Origin: Actinopolyspora biskrensis
GTDB taxonomy: Bacteria; Actinomycetota; Actinomycetes; Mycobacteriales; Pseudonocardiaceae
Reading direction: 5' to 3'
Assembly: GCF_013408175.1 (NCBI RefSeq)
Contig: NZ_JACBYW010000004.1
Span: 1 to 64,000 of the forward strand
DNA length: 64,000 nt
This document shows, piece by piece, positions 1 through 8,868 of this stretch (the first letter of the stretch is position 1; the number at the start of each line of letters is the position of its first letter). The position numbers and the translations under genes were made by a program. The notes beneath the pieces are model-generated. The model searched no databases. It saw nothing but the letters and a program-made list of their open reading frames with translations, and was not told the DNA's origin.

Positions 1-65
1 GCGCCCAAGGTACTGCACCCCCACGGGTGTGGGAGACTCGGACACCGCCGACCCAACCCCCCCAA

Positions 66-94
66 GCCCGGCCCCCACCACAAGGGGGCCGGGC
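66..94. terminator. hairpin, terminator-like
   Basis: An 11-bp perfect inverted repeat (GCCCGGCCCCC at 66-76, its complement at 84-94, 7-nt loop). There is no T-run on either side. It probably ends a gene left of the window and argues that the transporter gene starts downstream of it. Confidence 0.6.
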
Positions 95-296
95 CTATTA
101 CTCACACCACCACCCCCACGGATTCCGCGGTCCTTCCCGAAACGCTGGTAATCCACTACGGTTCCCCGCAATTCGCAGTGACGACCTCACCATCGTTGTC
201 GGTGAGAACGATACGTCGATCGGGGTGGCGGAAGCATTGGTCGCTGACAATGACGAGGAGCACGGTTCGACGGAGACGCCGGAAATAGGTGAAACC

Positions 297-1808
297 GTGG
301 AACCGGCCAGGGTTTCCCGCAGAGCCTGGATCGGTAGGTTCCTCGGACCGGTACTGGCCGTAGCCGTCTACTTCCTGCTGCCCGGTGGCGAGGACGGAGT
401 CACTCACGCGGGGCGCGGAGTCGCGGCGGTCGGTGTGCTGATGGCGGTCTGGTGGGTCACCGAGGCTCTGCCACTGGCGGCCACCGCGTTGCTGCCGATC
501 GTGTTGTTCCCGCTGCTCGGGGTCGGCGACGTCGAGGAAGCGACCTCCCCGTACGCCAACGACATCGTCTTCCTGTTCATGGGTGGTTTCATGCTGGCCC
601 TGGCGATGCAGCGCTGGGGTCTGCATCGCCGGATCGCGCTGCGGACCGTGCTCGCGGTCGGCACCCGTCCGGTACGGATCGTCGGTGGTTTCATGCTGGC
701 CACCGCGTTCCTGTCGATGTGGGTCAGCAACACCGCCACGACGGTGGTCATGCTGCCGATCGGCATGTCGGTGCTGACCCTCGTCTTCGAACGCCTGCGT
801 GGCGACTCCGACGAGGAAACCGTGGAACACGTCATGCGGGATCGGGAGGACACCGGAGCGGGCCGTTTCGCCGTCTGCCTGATGCTGGCCATCGCCTATG
901 CCGCCAGCATCGGCTCCCTGGCCACGCTGATCGGGACCCCGCCGAACCTCTTCATGGCGGGTTTCCTGTCGGAGACCTACGGCATCCAAATAGGGTTCGG
1001 GCAGTGGATGTTGTTCGGCCTGCCGCTGGCGGCAGTGCTGCTGCTGATCGCGTGGGTGCTGTTGACCAGGGTGATCTACCCGACGAGCATCACCGACATT
1101 CCCGGCGGGCGTGAGCTCTTCAAGGGCGAGCTGGCCAAGCTCGGCCCCATGAACAGGGGGGAGCGGGTCGTGCTCGTCGTGTTCACGTTGACCGCTCTGC
1201 TGTGGATCCTGCGTGAACCGCTCTCGAACCTGCTGCCGGGACTCAACCTTTCCGACGCGGGAATAGCGATCGCCGCGGCTCTGGTGCTGTTCGCGATTCC
1301 GGTCCGTGCGGGGGAAGGGATTTTCACGCTCGATTGGTCGGCCGCCGCGAAGCTGCCGTGGGGCGTGCTGCTGCTTTTCGGGGGTGGACTCTCACTGGCC
1401 TCGGCCGTCGGGTCCAGCGGGCTCGACACGTTCATCGGCAACAAGGTCGGCACGCTCGGTGGGGTACCGGTGCTGCTGCTGATCGTGGTGGCCGTGGCCG
1501 CGGTGATCTTCCTCACCGAGATGACCAGCAACACCGCCACGGCGGCCACCTTCCTGCCGATCCTCGCCGGTGTGGCGCTCGGACTGGACATGGATCTGCT
1601 GCTGCTGGTGGTTCCCGCGGCCGTGGCGGCCAGCTGCGCCTTCATGCTGCCGGTGGCGACTCCGCCGAACGCGATCGTCTTCGGCTCCGGCTACGTGACC
1701 ATCCCGCAGATGGTGAAAGCGGGTTGGTGGCTCAACCTCACCGCGCTCGTGCTGATCCCCGCCGCGCTGTACGGGCTGGGGAGCTGGGCCCTGGGACTCG
1801 CGCTCTGA
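297..1808 (+). CDS. DASS/SLC13-family anion:sodium symporter
   Basis: An integral membrane symporter of 503 aa that probably imports dicarboxylates or sulfate with sodium. It is strongly hydrophobic with about 11-12 membrane segments. It carries both inverted-repeat signatures of the DASS family: SNTATTVVMLPI near residue 144 and SNTATAATFLPI near residue 410. Each is paired with a Pro-Pro-Asn loop (GTPPN near 215, ATPPN near 454). The GTG at 297 is preferred because AGGTG lies 6 nt upstream. An alternative GTG at 225 would add an acidic 24-residue extension, and the frame stays open to position 27, but that start lies upstream of the hairpin at 66-94. The gene stands alone and converges on the protease gene. 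Family assignment is secure; the substrate is not determined by the sequence. Confidence 0.88.
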   Translation: MEPARVSRRAWIGRFLGPVLAVAVYFLLPGGEDGVTHAGRGVAAVGVLMAVWWVTEALPLAATALLPIVLFPLLGVGDVEEATSPYANDIVFLFMGGFMLALAMQRWGLHRRIALRTVLAVGTRPVRIVGGFMLATAFLSMWVSNTATTVVMLPIGMSVLTLVFERLRGDSDEETVEHVMRDREDTGAGRFAVCLMLAIAYAASIGSLATLIGTPPNLFMAGFLSETYGIQIGFGQWMLFGLPLAAVLLLIAWVLLTRVIYPTSITDIPGGRELFKGELAKLGPMNRGERVVLVVFTLTALLWILREPLSNLLPGLNLSDAGIAIAAALVLFAIPVRAGEGIFTLDWSAAAKLPWGVLLLFGGGLSLASAVGSSGLDTFIGNKVGTLGGVPVLLLIVVAVAAVIFLTEMTSNTATAATFLPILAGVALGLDMDLLLLVVPAAVAASCAFMLPVATPPNAIVFGSGYVTIPQMVKAGWWLNLTALVLIPAALYGLGSWALGLAL

Positions 1809-1966
1809 GCGAGCTTTTCTGTTCGGGGGTGCGTGGGTTCGCTGGAGCGGAACCTCCCCGCGGGTTCTCGGGAGCGGGGGATCCGAATTACGTTCTGTTT
1901 CCCGGTCGATCACTTCGTCGGGTGGGTAGGAGCCGGGATCGCCGGACTGCGGAGAACTTCGATGAA

Positions 1967-2008
1967 AGGCTGCTCGGGGCCACCATGTCGGTGGGCCCCG
2001 AGCAGCCT
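1967..2008. terminator. bidirectional hairpin between convergent genes
   Basis: A 15-bp perfect stem (AGGCTGCTCGGGGCC at 1967-1981, complement at 1994-2008) that can be extended by CACC/GGTG across a one-base bulge. It lies between the stop of the transporter (1808) and the stop of the protease (2030), so it can serve both strands. Confidence 0.75.
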
Positions 2009-2029
2009 CGAGTGGCCGTCACCGGTGGG

Positions 2030-3586
2030 TCAGCTCGGTGAGCAGTAGGCGCTGTCGCCGAAGTTCCAGCAATCGAGCGCCCGTGTGGTGGAATCCGAAT
2101 TGTCCTTGCTGTCGGTCACGGTGAGTTCGACGGTGTAGCTGCCCTGCTTCGCAGGATAGGAGTGGTTTACCGTCACCCCGTTGCCCGTCTTGCCGTCCCC
2201 GAAGTCCCAGTGGTACTGGGAGATGTCGCCGTCAGGGTCGGTGCTGTCACCTGCATCGAAGGCGCATCCGTCGAATCCGCAACTCGAGGTGAACGAGGCG
2301 GACGGGTCGTGATTGCCCGGGTCCGGATCCGGGTTTCCGCCACCGTCACCCAAATAGGAGACGTTGAGCAGCTTGTTCGGCGATCCCCGCTTGATGCCGG
2401 TGAGCTCGTCACTGGAAGCGTTGTTCACCAGCGCGTCGTGAACCCGCTGTGGGCCGGCGTTCGGGTTCTCCGCGAGATGCAGCGCCGCGGCACCGGCCAC
2501 GTGCGGCGAGGCCATCGACGTGCCGTTCTTCGATACCGACGCCGAATCACTCGAATCGGACGCCGAGGTCACGTTGGTGCCCGGTGCGAAGACATCCAGG
2601 CAGCGACCGTAGTTGGATTCGGACCCCGGGATGCTCGGCCAGGTCGAACGCTCGTCACTCGCGTTGGAAGCGCCGACGGTGATCGCGTTCTCGACGCTCG
2701 CGGGGCTGCTGTTGCAGGCGTTCTCCCCCGAGTTTCCCGCCGCCACGGCGAACGTGACGCCGGACTCGATGGCGCCCTTCACCGCGTCGTTCACCGAGGT
2801 GTTGGTGCTACCGCCGATACTCATATTGGCCACGGCGGGGCCCTGAGCGTTCTCGGCCACCCAGTCCACACCGGAAATGATCTGCGACCACGCTCCCGTG
2901 CCGTCACAGCCGAGCACGCGGACACCGACCAGTGTGGTTTCCTTGGCCATCCCGTAGGTCTTGCCACCGATGGTGCCCGCGACGTGCGTGCCGTGTCCTT
3001 GGCAATCGCTCGCGTCGGGGTCGTCGTCGACGAAGTCGTACCCGCTTTCGGCTCGTCCTTCGAACTCGTTGTGGCTCATCCGGACGCCGGTATCGATGAC
3101 ATAGCTGGTCACCCCGCTGCCCGCGCTGTCCGGGTAGGAATAGGTGTCGTCCAGCGGGAGCTCCGGCTGGTCACTGCGATCGAGTCCCCACGTGGGGGAA
3201 TTCTGCGTGTCCAGCTCGTGTGCCATCGCGTCCTGCTCCACGTAGGCAATACCGGGCTCGGTGGCGAGCTCACGTGCCTGTTGCTCGCTCATTCGCGCCG
3301 AGAACCCGCGTAACGCCGTGTCGTAGGTGGACCGGATACTCGCGTCGTACTGCGCCGCCAAGGACCGCGCCGTCGTGCCGACGGACTGTGCGCTTACCGC
3401 GCTGTCCTCGAATACGACGACATAGCTGTCCGAAATCGCTCCCGGCCCGCCGAATCCGCGGATCTTACCGGTATCGGACTGCTGCCCGACCGCGGTACCC
3501 CCCATGGCGAACGTGGCCAAGGCGGTGGCCCCGGCCAACGTACACGCCCCGACGACACGTCGCCGGGACCGCTGATGTCCCTGCAT
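2030..3586 (-). CDS. secreted subtilisin-like serine protease (S8) with C-terminal PKD domain
   Basis: An extracellular proteinase K-like subtilase of 518 aa. Residues 1-36 form a signal peptide (RRR, a hydrophobic core, then cleavage near AVGQQ). Residues 53-125 resemble an I9 inhibitor propeptide. The catalytic domain follows, with Asp165 (VIDTG), His198 (GHGTH) and Ser357 (NGTSMASPHVAG), and the oxyanion region is present (AAGNSG at 282-287). Residues about 425-500 form a PKD domain (DAGDSTDPDGD, WDFGDG) with extra cysteines near the C terminus that could form disulfides. The start is the ATG at 3586 with GGAG upstream, because it begins the signal peptide; the frame stays open further upstream without coding signs. 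It is transcribed divergently from the LuxR-type regulator, with a perfect palindrome between them. Confidence 0.93.
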   Translation of the reverse strand: MQGHQRSRRRVVGACTLAGATALATFAMGGTAVGQQSDTGKIRGFGGPGAISDSYVVVFEDSAVSAQSVGTTARSLAAQYDASIRSTYDTALRGFSARMSEQQARELATEPGIAYVEQDAMAHELDTQNSPTWGLDRSDQPELPLDDTYSYPDSAGSGVTSYVIDTGVRMSHNEFEGRAESGYDFVDDDPDASDCQGHGTHVAGTIGGKTYGMAKETTLVGVRVLGCDGTGAWSQIISGVDWVAENAQGPAVANMSIGGSTNTSVNDAVKGAIESGVTFAVAAGNSGENACNSSPASVENAITVGASNASDERSTWPSIPGSESNYGRCLDVFAPGTNVTSASDSSDSASVSKNGTSMASPHVAGAAALHLAENPNAGPQRVHDALVNNASSDELTGIKRGSPNKLLNVSYLGDGGGNPDPDPGNHDPSASFTSSCGFDGCAFDAGDSTDPDGDISQYHWDFGDGKTGNGVTVNHSYPAKQGSYTVELTVTDSKDNSDSTTRALDCWNFGDSAYCSPS

Positions 3587-3704
3587 CGGAGACTCCAATC
3601 GCAACCGATCTGGTGAGAGAAACGACGTGGCATTCGAGCAACGATCACTCATTGCCACGCGATGATTCACTCTCGGAGGCGACCGGAACGGGAGCAATCC
3701 GTGA

Positions 3705-3720
3705 ATCGCTACGTAGCGAT
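3705..3720. promoter_or_regulatory. 16-bp perfect palindrome, putative operator
   Basis: ATCGCTACGTAGCGAT reads the same on both strands. It lies in the AT-richer gap between the divergent protease and regulator genes, a typical place for a shared operator. That it is bound by the adjacent regulator is inference. Confidence 0.5.
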
Positions 3721-3766
3721 ACCCATATATCCGTGGTTCCTTTCTCGATCTTCAGCCTTAAGTGGG

Positions 3767-3795
3767 TTAACGTCCTTCTTCCGTGGTTCTATAGT
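3767..3795 (+). promoter_or_regulatory. sigma-70-type promoter of the LuxR regulator
   Basis: TTAACG at 3767-3772 (-35) and TATAGT at 3790-3795 (-10), with a 17-bp spacer, about 40 bp upstream of the ATG at 3839. Confidence 0.6.
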
Positions 3796-3838
3796 TGATC
3801 GAGAACTGCGACACCGTTCGGGCGTTGGCGGAGGCCGT

Positions 3839-6763
3839 ATGGGGCACGAAAGTCGTTCCGCTTCGGAACCCGCCGCGAGCCGTGCGCCGATGCGCACGAG
3901 CTCGCCTGTGCTGATCGGGAGAGACCAGGAGCTGCGCACCCTCGTCGAGTGCGCCGAGCGCCCCCCTTCCACGATCTTCGTGGCGGGTGAGGCGGGGATC
4001 GGAAAGACCCGCATCGTGCACGAGGTGATCGAACGACCCCGGCTGTCGGGCAAACGTATTCTGCTCGCCCACTGCCAGGCCATGCGCGAACCTTTTCCGT
4101 ACGGTGCCATTCTGGACGCGCTTCGTGAGGTGGGTGCGAGCCTGCCGCACACTCGCGAGCTGAGTCCTGTTGCCGGAGCGCTGCGCGCGCACCTGCCGGA
4201 GCTGACGAACCTGCTTCCGCCGCCTCCTGAACGTCTCGACGATGCGCACGCGGAACGCCACCGGCTGTTCCGCGCCGTCCGTGAGCTGCTCGACGCGCTC
4301 GGGCACACCGTGCTGATCGTCGAGGATCTGCATTGTGCAGACGAAGGATCTCGTGACCTGCTGCGCTTTCTGATGTCCGATATGCCCCGCGACCTCACGC
4401 TGCTGGTCACCTACCGGCGGGAAGAGACCCCGGGGGGAATCCCCCTCGGCTCGGCGTATCGCCCCCCGTTCAACGACAACGGTGTCACCGTCGAAGTCGG
4501 CCCGCTCGACGTTACCGGTGTACAACAGCTGACCGGTGCCATCCTCGGCGATCGCTTCGTCGCCCCGGATTTCGCCGCCCGGCTGCACGAACGCACCGGA
4601 GGCATTCCCTTCGTGCTGGAAGAAACCCTGCGCGCGCTGCGCAATTCGGCGGGAGTCGTGCAGACCGACGGTCTCCAGGCCCGCCGCCTGCTGGACGAGG
4701 TCGAGGTCCCGGCCCTGCTGCGGGAGGCCTGTCTGGACCGGCTATCCAGGTTGTCGAATACCGCCAGGAGCGTTACCCGGGCCGCCGCCGTCCTGGGAGC
4801 ACCGGCTTCGACCAAGCTGCTCGGCGAGCTGACCGAGCTGTCCACCCCGGATGCGCGTGCCGCGTTGTCCGAGGCACTGGAGGCAGGTGTCCTGCTGGAG
4901 ACCGGCGAATCCCGGTACGGTTTCCGACACGCCCTCGCGCGCCAAGCCGTGTACTGGACACTGTCGGGGCCGGATCGCGAGCGGCTCCATGCGCGCACGG
5001 CGAGCGAGCTGGCCCGCGTCGAACCACAGCCCTTGGTGCGGTTGGCCGAGCACAGCCGTAAAGCGGGAGCACATGACGACTGGCTGCGCTACGCGGAAGC
5101 GGCTTCGGATCGTGCGGCCGAGCTGGGCGATGCCAATACGGCAACATCCACCTTGCAAGAACTGCTCAAAGAGGCGGAACTGGCTCCGACGGACGTGGGC
5201 AGACTGGCCGTCAAGTTGAGCCGAGTGGCGTACACCGGGCTCAACCAGCATGAAGTTACGGCGGCGCTGGAACGCCTGCTGGCGGACCAGCGTCTGCCCG
5301 ACTCGGTACGCGGTGAGGTGAGACTGGCTCTCGGTCTGTTGCTCAACAGGCAGACGGGCGGGGTCGAATCCGGTCGTGCCGCGCTCATCACCGCGATCGA
5401 CGAACTCGACGAACGTCCGCAATTGCGGATCAAGGCGATGTCGGTGCTCGCGCTGCCCTATATCGGCGACGTCTCGCTCGTTGAGCATCGATCCTGGATG
5501 AGCAAGGTGGACGAGGCGGTCGGCAACACCACCGATGCCGCGTTTCGGGTAAGCATGCTCGCCAACAACGCTCCCGCACAGCTCATGATCGGTGTGCCCA
5601 CAGCATGGCGGGTGATCGAACGGCTTCCGTCGGGAGCGGACACCCACCCGGAACAACGGGACCTCACCAGAGCGCACTGCAACATCGCCGATTCCTGTTC
5701 GTGGATCGGTTACTACGAGACGGCCCGCGATTATTTGAGCAGAGGAATTCGGCTGGCCGACGACTGCGGTGCGCCCTTCATCGTCAGTACGGCGCGCGCG
5801 ACACGAGCACACCTCGACTGGATCACCGGACATTGGCAGGGTCTCGCCGAACGTGTGCGGAGACTCCGCGACGAGTACCGGGATCTGCTGCCGGTCGCGA
5901 GTGAACTGTCGTTGATCCTGGGTTGCCTGGCGGTGGCGGGTGGGCAATGGCAGCGAGCCGCCCAGTACCTCGATGACACCGGTATGGCGGAGCCGAACAA
6001 CGCCTATGCCCCGGTGGTGGTCAACGCCCACGCGGCCAAGGTGAGAATGCTGATGGCCCAGGGGGAGCACTACAGGGCCACGGAGGTCGCCGAACGCGGC
6101 ATGCGGTTGGTCCGGCGCAAGGAAGCCTGGGTGTGGGCGGCCGAATTGATGCCCGCGGCGGTCGCGGCCCACCTCCGCGTGGGCGGAGAGTCGGACGCGG
6201 TCGAGCTCACCGAGACGTTCGGTACGGCCATCGCCGAGCTCGACGTTCCCGCAGCCGCGGCAGCTCTGCCGATGTGCTACGGTCTGCTCGCGGCCCGGCG
6301 GGGGGACGATCGGGCGGAGGAGCACTTCGACCGAGCGAGGTCACGCGCCGCTGCACTGCCCGCACCGTACTTCGCCGCCCTGGCGGCGGAACGACTGACC
6401 CGCTGGCGGTTGGAGCACGCCCGGGCGGGTTGTGACGGAGCGGACCCCGCGAGTACGTTCGGCGAGCTCGCCGAGGAGTTCGACGCGCTCGGTGCTACTC
6501 ACGACGCTGCCCGCTGCCGGTACGTGCTTCGTGAGCACGGTTTAGCGCGTGCCACCCGATGCGGCCGGCACGGGTACGGTGAGAAGCTCTCGCCGCGCGA
6601 ACACGAGGTGTGTCGTCTCGTGGCCGACGGGCACCGCAACCGCGAGATCGCGCGCATCCTGTTCCTGTCGTCGCGAACCGTTGAGCAGCACGTCGCCAAC
6701 GTGCTGCGCAAGCTCAAACTCGACTCCCGTGAGCAGATCCGGAAACACACCCTCGACGGCTGA
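3839..6763 (+). CDS. large ATPase transcriptional regulator, LuxR family (LAL/MalT-like)
   Basis: A 974-aa cytoplasmic regulator. An N-terminal STAND/AAA-type ATPase domain has Walker A GEAGIGKT at residues 50-57 and a Walker B-like VLIVEDLH near 160. A long helical, TPR-like middle region follows. The C terminus is a LuxR helix-turn-helix at about 915-970 (LSPREHEVCRLVADG, then SSRTVEQHVANVLRKL). Such LAL proteins are ATP-dependent activators with an unknown ligand in the middle region. The ATG at 3839 is chosen because GGAGG lies 6-7 nt upstream; the frame is open from 3662. Its divergent arrangement with the protease suggests that it controls that gene, which is inference. Confidence 0.9.
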   Translation: MGHESRSASEPAASRAPMRTSSPVLIGRDQELRTLVECAERPPSTIFVAGEAGIGKTRIVHEVIERPRLSGKRILLAHCQAMREPFPYGAILDALREVGASLPHTRELSPVAGALRAHLPELTNLLPPPPERLDDAHAERHRLFRAVRELLDALGHTVLIVEDLHCADEGSRDLLRFLMSDMPRDLTLLVTYRREETPGGIPLGSAYRPPFNDNGVTVEVGPLDVTGVQQLTGAILGDRFVAPDFAARLHERTGGIPFVLEETLRALRNSAGVVQTDGLQARRLLDEVEVPALLREACLDRLSRLSNTARSVTRAAAVLGAPASTKLLGELTELSTPDARAALSEALEAGVLLETGESRYGFRHALARQAVYWTLSGPDRERLHARTASELARVEPQPLVRLAEHSRKAGAHDDWLRYAEAASDRAAELGDANTATSTLQELLKEAELAPTDVGRLAVKLSRVAYTGLNQHEVTAALERLLADQRLPDSVRGEVRLALGLLLNRQTGGVESGRAALITAIDELDERPQLRIKAMSVLALPYIGDVSLVEHRSWMSKVDEAVGNTTDAAFRVSMLANNAPAQLMIGVPTAWRVIERLPSGADTHPEQRDLTRAHCNIADSCSWIGYYETARDYLSRGIRLADDCGAPFIVSTARATRAHLDWITGHWQGLAERVRRLRDEYRDLLPVASELSLILGCLAVAGGQWQRAAQYLDDTGMAEPNNAYAPVVVNAHAAKVRMLMAQGEHYRATEVAERGMRLVRRKEAWVWAAELMPAAVAAHLRVGGESDAVELTETFGTAIAELDVPAAAAALPMCYGLLAARRGDDRAEEHFDRARSRAAALPAPYFAALAAERLTRWRLEHARAGCDGADPASTFGELAEEFDALGATHDAARCRYVLREHGLARATRCGRHGYGEKLSPREHEVCRLVADGHRNREIARILFLSSRTVEQHVANVLRKLKLDSREQIRKHTLDG

Positions 6764-7011
6764 TCGTAGTTCCCGGCAGGGCTGGTCAGCGGGCTTCCGA
6801 GTCTCGCTGGGGACCGGGGCCGCCTCCACCACGCCACCGACGATGTCACGCGGCCGCGGGGAGCATCCTGCGATCCAGCGGTGGAAGTCGTCGGTCTCGT
6901 CACCGCTGGTGGCCGCGGGTAGGCACTCCACGCGGTGCACGTGGCCGCTGTGCTCGGTCCCTCAGGGGGGCGACACACCATCGGCAGGAACGATCCGGCA
7001 TAGTTCGAGCA
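6764..7011. other. intergenic, no gene seen
   Basis: About 250 bp between the regulator and a decayed reading frame. I see no convincing gene, hairpin with T-run or repeat. Frames crossing it have no family resemblance. Confidence 0.4.
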
Positions 7012-7379
7012 CTAAATGTATCTGATGTGCTGACCACCAGTCCCCTGTCCGCGGACGTGAGGTGCGGGCGCTGCCGTGTTCACACGGAGATCACCGCTCG
7101 ATGTGACGTCGTCGCGCCGAGAGTATGGAAACGGACGGTCCAGTATCCATCGGGCGGTGCGCTGGATCGGTTCGTCGAGCTGGTCTGGATGGTCGGTGGC
7201 CTGGTGCCAGTCGTCGTAGCTGCGTCTCGCCCGGTGCCTCGCTTCGGGGCCGGTGTGTAGGTGAGCCAGGATGGCGGCCACCTGCCCTTCACCGCAGCTG
7301 CCAGTTTCTCGGCGCGGTCGTAGTTGGTGACGATCGTGACCGCGCACTCCTGCTCCGGTGTCCGCGCCACGGCCGCCAC
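7012..7379 (-). pseudogene. possible frameshifted remnant, unknown family
   Basis: Two overlapping minus-strand frames each look protein-like over complementary parts. Residues 1-50 from 7379 (MAAVARTPEQE, then TNYDRAEKLAAAVKG) use GC-rich third positions and then degrade to Thr/Pro-rich filler. The other frame then picks up with a sensible stretch (RRSYDDWHQATDHPDQLDE). A single -1 or +2 shift near 7230 would join them into a protein of about 120 aa. It lies beyond the strong hairpin at 7402-7446. I do not recognise the family, and it could also be non-coding. Confidence 0.3.
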
Positions 7380-7401
7380 CTGCGTAGCCCGAGATATAAA
7401 A

Positions 7402-7446
7402 CCACCTCACCGTGCGGGGAATACGATTCCCCGCACGGTGAGGTGG
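7402..7446 (-). terminator. strong intrinsic terminator, 21-bp stem
   Basis: A perfect 21-bp inverted repeat (7402-7422 with 7426-7446) and a 3-nt loop. On the minus strand the stem is followed directly by TTTTATAT. It sits about 80 nt downstream of the stop of the 7524-8345 gene and should end that transcript. Confidence 0.85.
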
Positions 7447-7523
7447 GAGCAACGTACGGTAAGTCACTTACAACCTGTGGATAACATTCCGCACCGCACA
7501 GGTACGGCGTCTCTGTCCACGAG

Positions 7524-8345
7524 TCAGCGGCGGGTCGTGTCCGGGCCAGTGTGAGTGACGGAAACGAACAGGGTCTGTTCGATGCCGGTGGCGGTGGCCG
7601 CGTGGGTGGCCACCTCGGTGGCGAAAGCGGCCATGTCCACCGACCACTCCGGTCCCCGACAGCGCAGGTGCAGCGCGGAGAGGTTCTGCCCCAACAGCCA
7701 GCTTCCCTCCAACTCCCCGGGGGCGAGCACCCCGACGGGGGGTCGGTCGAGCAGCTCCACATCCAGCACGTGCGCCGCACGAGCCCGAACGGCGGTCAGC
7801 AACGCGGCCGGGTCCAGCACCTCCTGCCCGTCGGAGATGTGCAGCGAGAGCACGAACTCCCACCGGGGGTCGAGCCCTTCGTCCATCTGGAACCACTCGC
7901 AGGAGCCGGGAAGCTCGGGAACACGCGCAACATCCAGGTGCAACGGCAGCACCATGTGGGTGCCAGCCGGTTCGACCGTGCCGACCTTGGCCAGCCCATC
8001 ACCCAAACACGTGAGCACCGGCCGCACCGGTAGCCGCTGGTGGTCCAGGTTCAGAGGGGCGGCCTGCATCCAGCCCAGCTGGTGCACCCGTCCGTCCTGG
8101 GCCCAGTCCCCGCCGGTCTCTTCCAGACGCCACCGGGCCAACGGGTTCACCGACGGAAGGACGTCATCGAGACCCAACACCTGGGCACGCCAGTACATCA
8201 GTGCCGCGACGCCCTCTTCCTCGTCGTCGACAGCGAACGTGCCCCGACGCCGCGCCTCCAGCACCCACGGGTGCAACCACAGCACCCCGTGCATCCCGGC
8301 GACGAACGACGGCGGAGCACTCGGACCAGTCACCGCGGGTATCAC
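7524..8345 (-). CDS. conserved-looking hypothetical protein, 273 aa
   Basis: A soluble, acidic protein of 273 aa rich in Trp and Leu with no signal peptide or membrane segment. I do not recognise a domain or catalytic motif. The GTG start overlaps the stop of the upstream 129-aa gene by 4 bp (GTGA), so the two are very probably translationally coupled and work together. The transcript ends at the terminator 7402-7446. Its reading frame has strong GC bias at third positions, which supports it being real. Function unknown. Confidence 0.65.
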   Translation of the reverse strand: MIPAVTGPSAPPSFVAGMHGVLWLHPWVLEARRRGTFAVDDEEEGVAALMYWRAQVLGLDDVLPSVNPLARWRLEETGGDWAQDGRVHQLGWMQAAPLNLDHQRLPVRPVLTCLGDGLAKVGTVEPAGTHMVLPLHLDVARVPELPGSCEWFQMDEGLDPRWEFVLSLHISDGQEVLDPAALLTAVRARAAHVLDVELLDRPPVGVLAPGELEGSWLLGQNLSALHLRCRGPEWSVDMAAFATEVATHAATATGIEQTLFVSVTHTGPDTTRR

Positions 8346-8731
8346 GGAGTGCAGGATACATATTGAGGATCTTGGACCAGTTTGCGCGAGTCATCAACCA
8401 CCCAGTGAACATCCACATCGACCACAGCGCGCCACTGGCCTAGCGTTCGTGACGAGCACGGCGTACGCGCGTTAGCGCGCTTACCAGTTTTGCCTTCTTT
8501 CAGAGCTCGCTGCCCAGCATTCTTTGTTTCCCACCCATTCGGGGTTAAGTACTGAAGTTCCACGGTCACCGTGGCCTTATGCGTCGCCAGCTCGGGGTCT
8601 TGTGTGCTCCACCAGACGTGGACACTGGCCTCACCTCTAGTGACATGGACACCGTCGGCATGCGCGTAAAAGACCTTCGCCTTTTTGGTCGAGTTCTCCG
8701 TCTCCGCGGCAAGGCCGAGCGCTCCTCCCAC
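8342..8731 (-). CDS. hypothetical protein, 129 aa, first gene of a coupled pair
   Basis: A small protein with a beta-rich central part (VTRGEASVHVWWSTQD, ATVTVELQYLTPNGWE) and a basic stretch after it. It has no membrane segment. The GTG at 8731 is the best start because an in-frame stop occurs about 80 nt upstream. Base composition is less GC-rich than that of its neighbours (many A/T third positions), which hints at acquisition by transfer. It is coupled by a 4-bp overlap to the 273-aa gene. Function unknown. Confidence 0.6.
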   Translation of the reverse strand: MGGALGLAAETENSTKKAKVFYAHADGVHVTRGEASVHVWWSTQDPELATHKATVTVELQYLTPNGWETKNAGQRALKEGKTGKRANARTPCSSRTLGQWRAVVDVDVHWVVDDSRKLVQDPQYVSCTP

Positions 8732-8868
8732 GTCCCGCCCAGCGAGTGGGCCTGCCGCGTGACCTTCGACAGCTCCCCGGAACAGACGCAGGGCCCTACC
8801 GGCCTATCCGCACCACTACAACCACCACAGAACCCACGGCTCCCTCAACCGAGCAGCCGGATCCCGGC

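Noticed and set aside
27-296. N-terminal extension of the DASS transporter
   Set aside because: It crosses a terminator-like hairpin and is His/Pro-rich filler at first; GTG 297 has a better ribosome site.
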